A DNA stretch of 64,000 bases from CAXMPK01 sp964195405. GTDB lineage: Bacteria > Actinomycetota > Acidimicrobiia > Spongiisociales > ZC4RG35. The stretch spans positions 44,374 through 108,373 of the forward strand of contig CAXMPK010000029.1 of assembly GCA_964195405.1 (NCBI GenBank). The letters are read 5' to 3'. Shown one piece after another: positions 1 to 9,243 of this stretch (positions are counted from its first letter, which is position 1; each line of letters begins with the position of its first letter). The position numbers and the translations under genes were made by a program. The notes under the pieces are model-generated. The model ran no database searches and was not told the origin of the DNA. It saw only the letters and a list, made by a program, of their open reading frames with translations.

Positions 1-366
1 GAAGAGCAGGCCAATGTTGAGGTCGGCACCCTGGAGGGCCACTTCGTAGTCACCGATCATGAAAGGCTGACCCCACGGAACCATCATGAATATGAGGAAC
101 GCAGGGATCACTGCCAAGAATGGGGCGAGGAGGTACGTACCCAGCTCTACCTTGCGAGGAACCACCGACTCCTTGAAAAACAGCTTCAGCCCGTCGGCGA
201 CTGTCTGAAGAATCCCCCATGGACCGGCCCGGGAAGGGCCGATTCGGCTCTGCATGTCAGCGACGATCTTTCGCTCGGCCCAGACGTTGATCACCGTCAC
301 GACCAAGAGCAGCGCAAAGGTGAGCACGACCCTGAGGACGACAATTCCGAACTCTGGCCAACTCAC
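1..366 (-). CDS. nuoH: NADH-quinone oxidoreductase subunit H, N-terminal part (cut by window edge)
   Basis: This is the proton-pumping membrane subunit of complex I that forms part of the quinone site. Reading from a GTG at 366 gives 122 codons with no stop to the window edge. The protein starts with a hydrophobic helix and then has the NuoH signature ERKIVADMQSRIGPSRAGP, followed by WGILQTVADGLKLFFKE, a very well conserved stretch lining the quinone channel. The GTG overlaps the nuoG stop, so the two genes are translationally coupled. Only the first third of the usual 330-450 residues is visible. The identification is firm; the GTG start is chosen because the overlap fits the rest of the operon. 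Confidence 0.93.
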   Translation of the reverse strand, partial: MSWPEFGIVVLRVVLTFALLLVVTVINVWAERKIVADMQSRIGPSRAGPWGILQTVADGLKLFFKESVVPRKVELGTYLLAPFLAVIPAFLIFMMVPWGQPFMIGDYEVALQGADLNIGLLF

Positions 367-2798
367 TTCGACACCACCGTCACCCTGACAACAGGGTCGG
401 TGCCTAGCCGAGAACCACCAGCCTGGTTGAACGGAACATAAACCACGCCCTTCGGCGTCCCCTCGTCCAGTACAACTGTGAACTGTCCTTCACCCTGACT
501 GGTCACCACACGCGCTTGGTGTCCGTCTTTGGCTCCCAGCTTTGGAGCATCTGCCGGGTTGACGTGGGCGACCGCCCCCGGCGCAAGCTTGTGCAGAGAT
601 GGAGAGTGCCGGAGCCTCACTCCATCGTCGTACATCGTGCGTGCAATATGAAGGGTCAGTTCTGCTCCTGGGGCCGCTGAACCCCTTATCGCAACCGGGA
701 TGTGATTAATCGCTTGCGCCCCGTGAATCGGCACGACCACACCGTCGCGCTTTTCCCATTCGAGCACGTCCCAGGTGACGTCTTCGTATGCCGGGGCCAC
801 CACCGAGATCTCTTTGTTGATCGTCTCAGCCGACGCCAGGCCGAGCTGGCATTCCATCGATGTGGCGATGTCGTCGAGGATCGCCCAATCCGGTCGTGCT
901 TGACCGGGGGCGGGCCGGACTTGGTTGACCTTCTGGACACGCCCCTCAATGTTGGTGATCGTTCCCGTCTTTTCGGCAAAGCCCGCCGCCGGGAGGATCA
1001 CGTCCGCGTTCCGGTTTGAGTCGTTGAGAAACATGTCGATCGAAACGACATACTCGGCGGCATCGAATCCGGCGGCAACGATCGACGGGTCCGGCACATC
1101 CCGCATGGGATCAGCGCCTACCAGCAATAGGCCTCGAACGTCACCGGTATCGAGTGCCTCGAGAATCGACCTCGCGTCCCTCCCCGGAACCTTGGGAAAC
1201 GCGCCCCACGATTCGGCGAGGTTGGCACAACCGACCGAGTCGAGACCCACCCGACCCGGGAGAAGATCGGGAGCAAGACCCATGTCCAAGGCGCCAAATG
1301 TGTTGGAACGACTGTTCAAAGCGAGAAGAGTGCATGTTCCAGCCTTCTGCCTGACCAAGGCAGCAACCGACTCGGCCAAGTCGGGACCGTCGGCATGGCT
1401 TGCGATTCCGACAAGGGCAACAACACCGTCCGCCGAGAGGGCTTGAGCGACGTCCTCGTGTTGGCCATTTGCGATCTCATCCAGAAGCTGGAAGCCACCA
1501 CCGGGCCGGTATTCGACCTTCAAGGTGGCACGGTCATCGAGGCCGGTAGCACGGGGGTGGATCACCACCAGAGTCTTTCCCAACTCTTGAACGGCACGCC
1601 GAACGCGTAGATAGAGAGTGGGATGCTCCTCTTTGAGATCGGGACCCCAGATGAGGATGGTGTCGGCCCTATCGAGGTCTGAAATCGTGGCTCGGTCGAC
1701 TGATGCCGCAAGAAAATGGGATGACAACCCGTCGTCCATCCGGGAATCGACATTGTTCGTGTTGAGAACGATCCGAGCGAACTTGGAGAGGGCATAAGCA
1801 TCCTCGTTGGTGCCATTGGCGCCGCCTATCACCCCCAGTGCGCCACCACCGTCTTCCTCCTTGATGAGATCAAAGCGGGTTGCAACGATGTCGAGCGCCT
1901 CAGGCCAGCCGACCTCAATGAGGTCGCCGCCACGACGTACCAGCGGGGTGGTGAGTCTGTCTTCGGACCTGAGATGCTCAAACCCGAATCTCGCCTTGTC
2001 GGACAACCAGCCGTGGTTAGTGGCGTCGTTGTCGACACCCATGTACCGAAGGATCTCGTTATGGCTGGCGTGGATCTCGATGCGAGGATGAGCGGTGTCC
2101 TGCACGGAGGAGCTTTCCACCTTCTGAAGGTCCCATGGGCGAGCCCGGAAGCGATAGGGCTTGGCGGTCAGGGCCCCCACCGGACAGATCTGAACGGTGT
2201 TTCCCGAGAAGTACGACGAGAAGGGCAGGTCGGGAAATGTGTTGATCTCGGTCTCATTGCCCCGGTCCTGGAACTCGATGAGCGGGTCTCCAGAGATCTC
2301 GTCGGAGAAGCGTGTGCATCGCGCACAAAGGATGCACCGCTCGCGGTCGAGCAAGACCAGATCGGAGATGGGGATCGGCTTCTCATATGTGCGCTTGATC
2401 TCCACAAACCGTGACTCGCCTGGGCCGTAGGCCATGGCTTGATCCTGAAGTGGACACTCCCCACCCTTGTCACACACTGGACAATCCAGAGGGTGGTTGG
2501 CGAGGAGGAATTCCAGAATGGCTTCTTGAGCCTTTTTGACGTCGTCGCTCTTGGTGTCGATCACCATGCCGTCAGCGACGTTGTCGGTGCAGGCGGTGAC
2601 CATCATCGGTCCCCGGGGGGTCTCGATCTCGACAAGACACATCCGACACATCCCGACCGGGTTCATACGCTCGTGCCAGCAGAAACGCGGGATATATGTG
2701 CCCTGGTCCTGAGCAGCCTTGATCATCAGATCCCCTTCGGGGACTTGCTTCTCAACGCCATCGAGGGTGATCGTTATGAGCGGGGGCTGATCGGTCAT
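363..2798 (-). CDS. nuoG: NADH-quinone oxidoreductase subunit G
   Basis: NuoG is the large iron-sulfur subunit of the complex I peripheral arm, passing electrons from NADH toward the quinone site. The 811-residue protein has the 2Fe-2S ligands C40, C51, C54 and C70, then H102 with C106, C109 and C115, then the ferredoxin-like RCILCARC (C155, C158, C161) with a fourth Cys in QICPVG near 205. A molybdopterin-oxidoreductase-like domain without catalytic function fills the rest, as is usual for NuoG. The ATG overlaps the nuoF stop in ATGA, and the stop overlaps the nuoH GTG. It belongs to the minus-strand nuo operon. Confidence 0.96.
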   Translation of the reverse strand: MTDQPPLITITLDGVEKQVPEGDLMIKAAQDQGTYIPRFCWHERMNPVGMCRMCLVEIETPRGPMMVTACTDNVADGMVIDTKSDDVKKAQEAILEFLLANHPLDCPVCDKGGECPLQDQAMAYGPGESRFVEIKRTYEKPIPISDLVLLDRERCILCARCTRFSDEISGDPLIEFQDRGNETEINTFPDLPFSSYFSGNTVQICPVGALTAKPYRFRARPWDLQKVESSSVQDTAHPRIEIHASHNEILRYMGVDNDATNHGWLSDKARFGFEHLRSEDRLTTPLVRRGGDLIEVGWPEALDIVATRFDLIKEEDGGGALGVIGGANGTNEDAYALSKFARIVLNTNNVDSRMDDGLSSHFLAASVDRATISDLDRADTILIWGPDLKEEHPTLYLRVRRAVQELGKTLVVIHPRATGLDDRATLKVEYRPGGGFQLLDEIANGQHEDVAQALSADGVVALVGIASHADGPDLAESVAALVRQKAGTCTLLALNSRSNTFGALDMGLAPDLLPGRVGLDSVGCANLAESWGAFPKVPGRDARSILEALDTGDVRGLLLVGADPMRDVPDPSIVAAGFDAAEYVVSIDMFLNDSNRNADVILPAAGFAEKTGTITNIEGRVQKVNQVRPAPGQARPDWAILDDIATSMECQLGLASAETINKEISVVAPAYEDVTWDVLEWEKRDGVVVPIHGAQAINHIPVAIRGSAAPGAELTLHIARTMYDDGVRLRHSPSLHKLAPGAVAHVNPADAPKLGAKDGHQARVVTSQGEGQFTVVLDEGTPKGVVYVPFNQAGGSRLGTDPVVRVTVVSK

Positions 2799-4231
2799 GA
2801 GGCGCCCCCGACACGATCCACATCTTCGCCTGTCATTTCTGGGGGACGACCCCCAGAACCCCTCCCGCCGCTCGTTGAGAGATCCTCTTCACTGCGGCGG
2901 TCACCTTCATTGGTCCCGTCTGGTGCCCCTCGCGTCGTAGGCAGAAATGGACACCCGCCCGCATCTACGTGAGCATCGACCTCGCCGCGGAAGTAGCTCC
3001 TCAGCGCCATGATCGGGGAGACAGCCGAAGGCCCCAGCGGACAGATCGTGGTCATCCTCGGGGGCCAGGCGAGACCAATGCTGATCCCGTCGGAAACATC
3101 AACCATCAGATCGAGGTCAACAGCCCGGCCCTGGCCTTCCTCGATCCGACGCAGGATCATCTCCAGCCAGGTGGTGCCTTCGCGACAGGGTGTGCACTGG
3201 CCACAAGACTCATGGGCGAAAAACCGGACGATCCGCTCTGCTGCCCTCACCATGCAGGTGTTCTCGTCCATGACAATCACGGCACCGGAGCCAAGCATCG
3301 AACCGGCCGCGGCAGTGGCCTCTTTGGTGACCTCCAGGTCGAGATGCTGGTCGGGAACAAACCAGGGTGCAGAGGCGCCACCGGGGATCCAGGCCTTCAA
3401 TTTCTTGTCGCCGGTGATGCCACCACCGATGTCGTAGATCAGCTCGCGCCAGGTAATCCCATGTGGAAGCTCGTAGTTGCCGGGCCTGTTGACGTGGCCT
3501 GATAACGACATCATGAAGGTGCCCGTGTCGTCGTTGCCGGTGAGCTCGGCGTACTCACCGGACCCCATCGAGAGGATGTGGGGCAAATTGGAGACTGTCT
3601 CAACATTGTTGACGATCGTCGGCATCATGTAGAGGCCTTTGGCCGCCGGGAAATAGGGTGGCTTGAGCCGGGGCTCGCCACGCAGCCCTTCGAGGGAGTT
3701 GATCAACGCTGTTTCCTCACCACAGATGTAGGCGCCTCCACCGAGATGAACGGTCACCTCCAGGTCGTAGTCAGATCCAAAAATCCCCTGCCCCAAGTAT
3801 CCGATCGCATAGGCCTCGTCGATGGCGGCTTGCACACGTCTCGCCGGTTTTGGGTACTCGCCACGTATGTAGACGAAAGCATGATGAGCCTCGTTGGCGA
3901 CTGCGGTGATGATGATCCCCTCGATCATCTGATGAGGATCGCGCTCCAGCAATTGACGGTCCTTGAAGGTCCCGGGTTCCGACTCGTCGGCATTGATCAC
4001 CAGATAGGAAGGTCGGGCCGGGGCAAGGAAGCTCCACTTCAGGCCGGCCGAGAACGCGGCCCCGCCACGTCCGAGAAGGCGGGACGCCTTGACTTCTTCG
4101 ACCAACTCTTCGCGGGACGAGTCCATGGCACGTTTTGCCTGGATGTACCCACCTGTGGACTCATAACGATTGAGAGTGTGTGAGTCGGTTGGATGATCGG
4201 TCATCCGTCTTGTGACCAGAAGTGTCGTCAA
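2795..4231 (-). CDS. nuoF: NADH-quinone oxidoreductase subunit F (NADH/FMN-binding)
   Basis: NuoF oxidises NADH with FMN and holds cluster N3. The Rossmann-like flavin/NADH motifs GRGGAAF (54-60) and GGGAYICGEETA (164-175) are intact. The 4Fe-4S ligands are C343, C346, C349 in SCGQCTPC and C397 in TICPLG. The start is TTG at 4231, overlapping the nuoE stop as TTGA. It is kept because the family motif around LLVTRRMTD lies right after it; an internal ATG at 4204 would lose this. The protein is 478 residues, about 45 longer than usual. The excess is a C-terminal Gly/Ser/Glu/Arg-rich tail after residue about 430 that is probably disordered. Confidence 0.95.
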   Translation of the reverse strand: MTTLLVTRRMTDHPTDSHTLNRYESTGGYIQAKRAMDSSREELVEEVKASRLLGRGGAAFSAGLKWSFLAPARPSYLVINADESEPGTFKDRQLLERDPHQMIEGIIITAVANEAHHAFVYIRGEYPKPARRVQAAIDEAYAIGYLGQGIFGSDYDLEVTVHLGGGAYICGEETALINSLEGLRGEPRLKPPYFPAAKGLYMMPTIVNNVETVSNLPHILSMGSGEYAELTGNDDTGTFMMSLSGHVNRPGNYELPHGITWRELIYDIGGGITGDKKLKAWIPGGASAPWFVPDQHLDLEVTKEATAAAGSMLGSGAVIVMDENTCMVRAAERIVRFFAHESCGQCTPCREGTTWLEMILRRIEEGQGRAVDLDLMVDVSDGISIGLAWPPRMTTICPLGPSAVSPIMALRSYFRGEVDAHVDAGGCPFLPTTRGAPDGTNEGDRRSEEDLSTSGGRGSGGRPPEMTGEDVDRVGGAS

Positions 4232-4851
4232 CCGCCACCCTCACTTCCAACGGTGCCCAGCGGTTGGAACGCCGGGTATGGGCCTATCGCACCGTCCTCC
4301 TCGCTGATGCCCCAGTCGAAGCTGCGGGGGCCGCCAAAAAGCTCTTGCATTTCGTCGGTGTTGACCACTTTTGGTCGAGCGGTCCGGAGCCACCTGACAA
4401 GCTCACGTGCCTTCTCCGGTGTCACGCCTTCGATCAACTCATAATTGACCTGGACGGCCGGGGCGCCACCGCACGCACCGATGCATTCGACGTGTTCAAC
4501 CGAAAGGAGGCCCTCGTCGTCTGTCTCTCCATGGGGCACACCGGACTCATCCTCCACAGCCCCCAAAATGTCATCTCCCCCAAGAAGCATGCAGGAGATC
4601 GAGGTGCAGCAGGAGAGGAGGTATTCCCCGGTGGGCTCGCGTTTGTACATCGTGTAGAAACTGGCGACAGACCTGACCTGGGCGGGTGTGATCCCGCACC
4701 AGACCGCCACTTCAGCCATTCCATCATTGGTCAAATAGCCGTCTTCTGCCATAGCCAAATAGAGCAGGGGCATGACCGCAGATCTCTTCTCCGGGTATCG
4801 GGAGATGATTTCGCGGGCCCGTTCCTGGGTGGTCTCGGACCATAGACTCAT
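4228..4851 (-). CDS. nuoE: NADH-quinone oxidoreductase subunit E (2Fe-2S)
   Basis: NuoE is the thioredoxin-fold 2Fe-2S subunit (cluster N1a) that pairs with NuoF. The four ligands are visible as Cys-x4-Cys in CTSISC and Cys-x3-Cys in ECIGACGGAP. The N-terminal helix bundle ends in the conserved VRSVASFYTMY segment. The open frame extends upstream to 5010, but the residues there are unlike the family. The ATG at 4851 (MSLWSETTQERAREII) gives the normal start and 207 residues. It sits 94 bp downstream of the inserted kinase/phospho-lyase gene and not directly after nuoD, which is unusual for nuo operons. Confidence 0.94.
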   Translation of the reverse strand: MSLWSETTQERAREIISRYPEKRSAVMPLLYLAMAEDGYLTNDGMAEVAVWCGITPAQVRSVASFYTMYKREPTGEYLLSCCTSISCMLLGGDDILGAVEDESGVPHGETDDEGLLSVEHVECIGACGGAPAVQVNYELIEGVTPEKARELVRWLRTARPKVVNTDEMQELFGGPRSFDWGISEEDGAIGPYPAFQPLGTVGSEGGG

Positions 4852-4911
4852 CGAAGGCGGAGAATAGGGGTTCGGAGGAGTGCTAGTGAAACCAGGTTCA
4901 AGCCATTTTTC

Positions 4912-4948
4912 TGAACCAAAATGTCGATCCAGACACAGATTTGGTTCA
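4912..4948 (-). other. Hairpin at the 3' end of the fusion gene, upstream of nuoE
   Basis: The arms TGAACCAAA (4912-4920) and TTTGGTTCA (4940-4948) form a perfect 9-bp stem with a 19-nt loop. The minus-strand stop codon of the fusion gene (4946-4948) is the first codon of the stem. A second GGTTCA at 4895-4900 could pair with the 4912 arm instead. There is no clear U-run, so full termination is doubtful. It may partly terminate, or protect the transcript between the inserted gene and nuoE-H. Confidence 0.45.
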
Positions 4949-7183
4949 TAAACGGGCCATCGAGTCCTCCAATGCCTCGATGAAATGGTCGACATGGCTG
5001 TGTTGAGCAATCAGCGGCGGGCGTAGTTTCAGAATGTGACGTGCTCCCCCGGCCGCACCCACCAGCACGCCGGCGATCCTCATCAGCTCAATCAGCTGCT
5101 TTGTTGCAGCCGTGGCCGGCGTTTTTGTGTCCCGATCGGTCACCAGTTCCAGACCCACCAATAGACCGGATCCGCGAACATCCCCCACCAGCTCGTTCTT
5201 TTCAGACAACCCCCTCAACGAATCTCTCAGATACCTTCCGACCACAGCGGAGTTCTCCACCAGATGCTCGCGTTCGATCACATCGAGCACGGCAAGTCCA
5301 GCGGCACACGAAACCGGGTTGCCGCCAAATGTGGAGAACAAAGATGAGTCGGCCATAAATTCGTCGAGGATCTCCCGACGGGTGACCACCACACCAAGGG
5401 GCACTCCGTTGCCAACAGGCTTACCAAGAGTGACGAGGTCGGGGACAAACCCCTGATGTTGATGCCCCCACATCACCCCGGTACGGCCAAACCCGGTCTG
5501 GACTTCATCGGCCACCACAAGACCGCCCTGGGAGCGGACGGCATCGGAAACAGTGGCAAGGAAGCCTTGCGGAATCGTCGGAATTCCGTTGGAGGTGAGT
5601 GCAGGATCGACAAAGAAGCCGGCCAACCCGTCGATGTCTTCAATTTCGGGAGAGTTCGCTCGCCCCCGATATGAGTCGGGCGGAGCCAGAGTGATGACGT
5701 TGGAGTCACCGGAACTGTCTGCATCGGTGATGGCCAAAGCTGCCTCGGTCAGTCCGTGATAGGCGCCCTCCATCACCAGCAGACGGTTGGCCTTCGACCG
5801 ATGCTTGAGGATCTGGCTGGCAACGTCATTGGCTTCACTTCCGGAATTGACGAAGAGACACACGTCGAGATCGTGATTGAGCATCGCGGTGAGGCGCTCG
5901 GCGTATTCGACAGCAGGTGAATAGAGGTAGCGAGTGTTGGTGTTCAAGGTGGCCAGCTGCCGACTCACCGCGTTGACCACTTGGGGATGGTTGTGACCCA
6001 CCGTTGGCACGTTGTTGTAGAAATCGAGATATCGCCGACCGTCGGACCCATCCATCCACATTCCCTTGGCGGCGACCACGTGCAGCGGATTCACGTAGAA
6101 GTGGGGTGAGTTTTCCCCAAAGAGCGAGGTCCTCTGAGTGGCGAGGTCGGTCCCATGTTGACGAGACAGACCAAGCACTCGTTTGATCTCGTCGGTCAAC
6201 CCGGGCGCGGCAGCCACGGTCGATGCGATCCGCTCCCACAGCAACTCCTGATCCGACCCGTAGTGGCTCTCGTCGGGGAACAAGCCGGCTCTCGCCGCAA
6301 CGATGGTGGTGCCCATTGCCAAACGGGCCAGGACCAGATCGTAGAGAACATCCACTTCGGCGGTCTCGAGAGGTGTCACCGAGTCGTAGCCGAGCACGAT
6401 GTCGATGAGAGCCTCGGCGGCCCCATTCGGTCGGCCGGAGGGATCTGCGGCCACTGCAATCTCGGCGATGAGCGGACCGTAAACCATATCTCCAAAGTCG
6501 ATGATCCCGGCTATTTCAGCCGGGTTCCCCGGGTGGACCACGAGATTCGAGGTGTAGACATCCTGATGGATCAGTTGATGGCGAAGACCCAAGCAAGCAG
6601 GGATGGTGTGGTCGCGGACCTGCTCCAGGATGGCGACCACGCTACGTCGGGCACCTTCATCGGAGATGTGATCGACTTGGTCGAGAAGTCGCGGCACTCT
6701 CATCAGATCCCAGGGATGATCCTGATTGGCAGCCGGGTGAAAAAATCCGCGAAGTGCCCTGTCCAGCCGTGCCACGGCCGCGCCAGTGTTGTACCGAAAC
6801 TCGGGAGTGTCGTACTCGGGTCGGTCGGCAACAACGCCGTCGAGAAATGACATCAGACGTACGACGTGTGAGGCTCCGTCAGCTGTTTCGATCCTTGCCT
6901 TGTCGTCACCCGTGAGAGTTGGCACCGACCGAGGCACCGGAAAGGTCGGATCGACTCGCTCGATGTGTTTGAGGGCCTGAATCTGGAGGTCGACAACCGA
7001 CTCGTCTTCGTCGGCGTTGCAGATCTTGAAGAGATAAGAGATGTTTTCGGTGTCAACACGGAAGTTCTGATCTCGCTCGCTTTCGAGCATCAGGAAATCA
7101 CCAGTGACGCCATATTGGGTATCGAGAAGGTTGGCGGCCTCGGTAAGAGCCAAATCCGGTGAGTTGCGCTTCAGGAACTTCAT
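4946..7183 (-). CDS. APH-family kinase fused to class III PLP aminotransferase/phospho-lyase
   Basis: This is a 745-residue fusion. Residues about 20-330 are an aminoglycoside-phosphotransferase-like kinase with the catalytic loop HQDVYTSN (Asp208, Asn213) and the metal-binding DFG (229-231). Residues about 355-745 are a fold-type I PLP enzyme with GSEANDVA, VVADEVQTGFGRTG and the PLP-lysine motif LGKPVGNG. The same pairing is known for hydroxylysine kinase (HYKK/AGPHD1) with the AGXT2L phospho-lyases, so phosphorylation of an amino-alcohol substrate followed by elimination is likely. The substrate cannot be read from sequence. No M23 peptidase insert is present. It lies inside the nuo operon, between nuoD and nuoE on the same strand. 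Confidence 0.85.
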   Translation of the reverse strand: MKFLKRNSPDLALTEAANLLDTQYGVTGDFLMLESERDQNFRVDTENISYLFKICNADEDESVVDLQIQALKHIERVDPTFPVPRSVPTLTGDDKARIETADGASHVVRLMSFLDGVVADRPEYDTPEFRYNTGAAVARLDRALRGFFHPAANQDHPWDLMRVPRLLDQVDHISDEGARRSVVAILEQVRDHTIPACLGLRHQLIHQDVYTSNLVVHPGNPAEIAGIIDFGDMVYGPLIAEIAVAADPSGRPNGAAEALIDIVLGYDSVTPLETAEVDVLYDLVLARLAMGTTIVAARAGLFPDESHYGSDQELLWERIASTVAAAPGLTDEIKRVLGLSRQHGTDLATQRTSLFGENSPHFYVNPLHVVAAKGMWMDGSDGRRYLDFYNNVPTVGHNHPQVVNAVSRQLATLNTNTRYLYSPAVEYAERLTAMLNHDLDVCLFVNSGSEANDVASQILKHRSKANRLLVMEGAYHGLTEAALAITDADSSGDSNVITLAPPDSYRGRANSPEIEDIDGLAGFFVDPALTSNGIPTIPQGFLATVSDAVRSQGGLVVADEVQTGFGRTGVMWGHQHQGFVPDLVTLGKPVGNGVPLGVVVTRREILDEFMADSSLFSTFGGNPVSCAAGLAVLDVIEREHLVENSAVVGRYLRDSLRGLSEKNELVGDVRGSGLLVGLELVTDRDTKTPATAATKQLIELMRIAGVLVGAAGGARHILKLRPPLIAQHSHVDHFIEALEDSMARL

Positions 7184-7223
7184 CTGGCTTGCTCGAGAAG
7201 GAAAGGTCTACAGATCAAATAGC

Positions 7224-7344
7224 GAGCTCATCGTTCTGCAAACCGATCTCATCGGTCGACAGAAGGATCTCATCGTTCTTCAAACCGATCTCATCGGTCG
7301 ACAGAAGGATCTCATCGTTCTTCAAACCGATCTCATCGGTCGAC
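7224..7344. repeat. 42-bp tandem repeat (2.9 copies) made of 21-bp half units
   Basis: Copies lie at 7224-7265, 7266-7307 and 7308-7344 (partial). Within each, the 10-mer GATCTCATCG (minus strand CGATGAGATC) recurs every 21 bp, giving six occurrences. Two spacer sequences alternate between them. The array begins in the last codons of nuoD (its stop is at 7333-7335) and runs to about 40 bp before the ATG of the fusion gene. Copies 2 and 3 are identical over their shared length, so the expansion is recent or under selection. Confidence 0.95.
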
Positions 7345-8700
7345 GTCACCCATCACCGGGTCCATCGAGGCGATGGTGGCCACAGTGTCTGCCATCAGGC
7401 TGTCGGCCATGGTGATCGGCAACGACTGAAGGTTGTAGAACGAGGGTGCCCGAGTGTGCATGCGATAGGGGTTGGCCTTCCCATCGGAGACCAAATAGCA
7501 GCCCAACTCACCCCTTGGGGACTCGACAGCCACATAGGTCTCACCGGGCGGAACCTTGAAACCCTCTGTGAACAGCTTGAAATGGTGGATCAACGCCTCC
7601 ATCGACTCGTCGATCCGTGCCCGGGGTGGGGGAGTCACCTTGCGGTCGTCGACGCGATAGTCGCCTTTGGGCATCGCATTCATCACCTGCTCAACGATCT
7701 TGAGTGACTCGACGATCTCCAAGACCCTGACCCGATAGCGGTCGTAGACGTCGCCGTTCTCACCGGTGATCACCTCAAACTCATACTTCTCGATTCCCGA
7801 ATATGGGAAGACCTTCCGCAAATCCCAGTCGACGCCGGTGGCCCGAAGGATTGGCCCCGTGATCGAAAAGGCGATGGCTTCCTCCTGAGAAATCACGCCG
7901 ACGCCACGGGTTCGGGCAAGCCAGATCGGGTTTTCCTTGAGCAGATCGTCGTACTGGTCGAGTCGCCCGGGGAGGTCGGCAAGAATCGCCGAAACGTCGT
8001 CTTTCCAACCCGGAGCCAGATCGGCGGCAACTCCGCCGGGACGGATGTAATTGTGATTCATCCGAAGGCCGGTGGTCTTCTCGAAGAACGCAAGGATCGA
8101 TTCGCGCTCACGAAATCCGTAGAGCATCATTGACAAAGCCCCGATGTCCATGCCGTTGGTGGCCAACGCCACCAGATGCGATGAGATCCGGTTGAGTTCG
8201 GTCATCAGGATCCTGATCGCAGCTGCCCGCTCCGGTACTTCGATGCCCAAGAGACTCTCAACAGCAAGCGAGTAAGCCAGCTCACAGTGAAGTGGCGCCA
8301 GATAGTCCATACGGGTGACGTTGGTGGGTCCTTGACCAAAGGTGAGCTGCTCGGCCGTCTTCTCCATACCGGTATGGAGGTATCCGATAATCGGCTTGGT
8401 CCGGCGGATTATCTCGCCTTCGAGCTCAATCTGGAGACGCAACACGCCATGAGTCGAAGGATGTTGTGGCCCCATGTTGACAATCATCCGGTCGTCGTCC
8501 GCGACCTCGTCGTCGAACACGTAATCGTCTTCGACCACCGAACCAAACTGCTCGGCGAGACGCTCCTTCGACTCAGCCGAACCGATCTCCTGATCACCCT
8601 CGGTCGTCGGCTGGAACTCAGCCTCCTCGGTTCCGGCAACCCAGAGATCCACAGTCTCGGGCGTCTCGTTTGCGCTGTCGATCGTCGTCTCGTCAGCCAT
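7333..8700 (-). CDS. nuoD: NADH-quinone oxidoreductase subunit D
   Basis: NuoD is the 49-kDa-type subunit forming the quinone-binding cavity with NuoB and NuoH. The signature NMGPQHPSTHGVLRL is at about 75-89, and the quinone-cavity helix TEQLTFGQGPTNVTRMDYL-like region follows. The 455 residues include about 70 extra N-terminal residues that are strongly acidic (many Glu/Asp). The extension is not needed for the fold and is probably disordered. The ATG overlaps the nuoC stop by one base (TGATG). The last codons and stop lie inside the tandem repeat array. Confidence 0.96.
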   Translation of the reverse strand: MADETTIDSANETPETVDLWVAGTEEAEFQPTTEGDQEIGSAESKERLAEQFGSVVEDDYVFDDEVADDDRMIVNMGPQHPSTHGVLRLQIELEGEIIRRTKPIIGYLHTGMEKTAEQLTFGQGPTNVTRMDYLAPLHCELAYSLAVESLLGIEVPERAAAIRILMTELNRISSHLVALATNGMDIGALSMMLYGFRERESILAFFEKTTGLRMNHNYIRPGGVAADLAPGWKDDVSAILADLPGRLDQYDDLLKENPIWLARTRGVGVISQEEAIAFSITGPILRATGVDWDLRKVFPYSGIEKYEFEVITGENGDVYDRYRVRVLEIVESLKIVEQVMNAMPKGDYRVDDRKVTPPPRARIDESMEALIHHFKLFTEGFKVPPGETYVAVESPRGELGCYLVSDGKANPYRMHTRAPSFYNLQSLPITMADSLMADTVATIASMDPVMGDVDR

Positions 8701-9173
8701 CAGTCGACCTTGTGGGATTCTTTGAACTGGACAGGTACCGACCCAACACCAAAGTCCTTGCGCAGCGGATGTCCATCCCAGTCGTCTGGCATCAGGATTC
8801 GGGTCAGATCGGGGTGGCCGTCGAAGATGATCCCAAACATGTCGTAGACCTCACGTTCAGCGAAACCAGCGCCCGGCCATAGTGGCGTCAACGACTCGAC
8901 TGTCGGATCCTCGCGGCCGATTGTGGTGCTGACACGAAGTCGAATGCGGTGCCTCATCGACAACAGATTGGCCACGATTTCAAAGCGCTCAGGGCGTTGC
9001 CGCATCCAGTCGACGGCGGTGACGTCACAACAAACTTCGAATCCGGCCTTTTTGGCGGCCTCGGCAAATGCCTTCCAGGAGTCCGTTGGGACAGATGCGA
9101 TGTCCTGACCCAGGGACTGTGAAAACGTCACATCCTCGAACCCCTCGGCGAGCCCAGCGAGTACCTGATTCAT
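8700..9173 (-). CDS. nuoC: NADH-quinone oxidoreductase subunit C
   Basis: NuoC is the 30-kDa-type subunit of the complex I peripheral arm. The conserved WPGAGFAEREVYDMFGIIF segment and the following HPDLTRILMPDDWDGHPLRKDF are present, close to the C-terminus as expected. The open frame reaches 9365, overlapping nuoB, but the residues there are not NuoC-like. The ATG at 9173 (MNQVLAGLAEGF) gives 157 residues. An in-frame ATG at 9227 is the alternative. Neither has a strong ribosome-binding site, and 70 bp separate the chosen start from the nuoB stop. Confidence 0.92.
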   Translation of the reverse strand: MNQVLAGLAEGFEDVTFSQSLGQDIASVPTDSWKAFAEAAKKAGFEVCCDVTAVDWMRQRPERFEIVANLLSMRHRIRLRVSTTIGREDPTVESLTPLWPGAGFAEREVYDMFGIIFDGHPDLTRILMPDDWDGHPLRKDFGVGSVPVQFKESHKVD

Positions 9174-9243
9174 CTGAGGTTCCCAGTCACCGGACCACCC
9201 GATCTGGCCGGACGTTCCCGATCGCATCGGGGACAATGCGATT

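Noticed and set aside
7104..7415. Repetitive plus-strand frame encoding a 14-residue repeat across the tandem array
   Set aside because: It arises because the 42-bp repeat is a multiple of three; it has no ribosome-binding site and overlaps nuoD and the fusion gene on the opposite strand.
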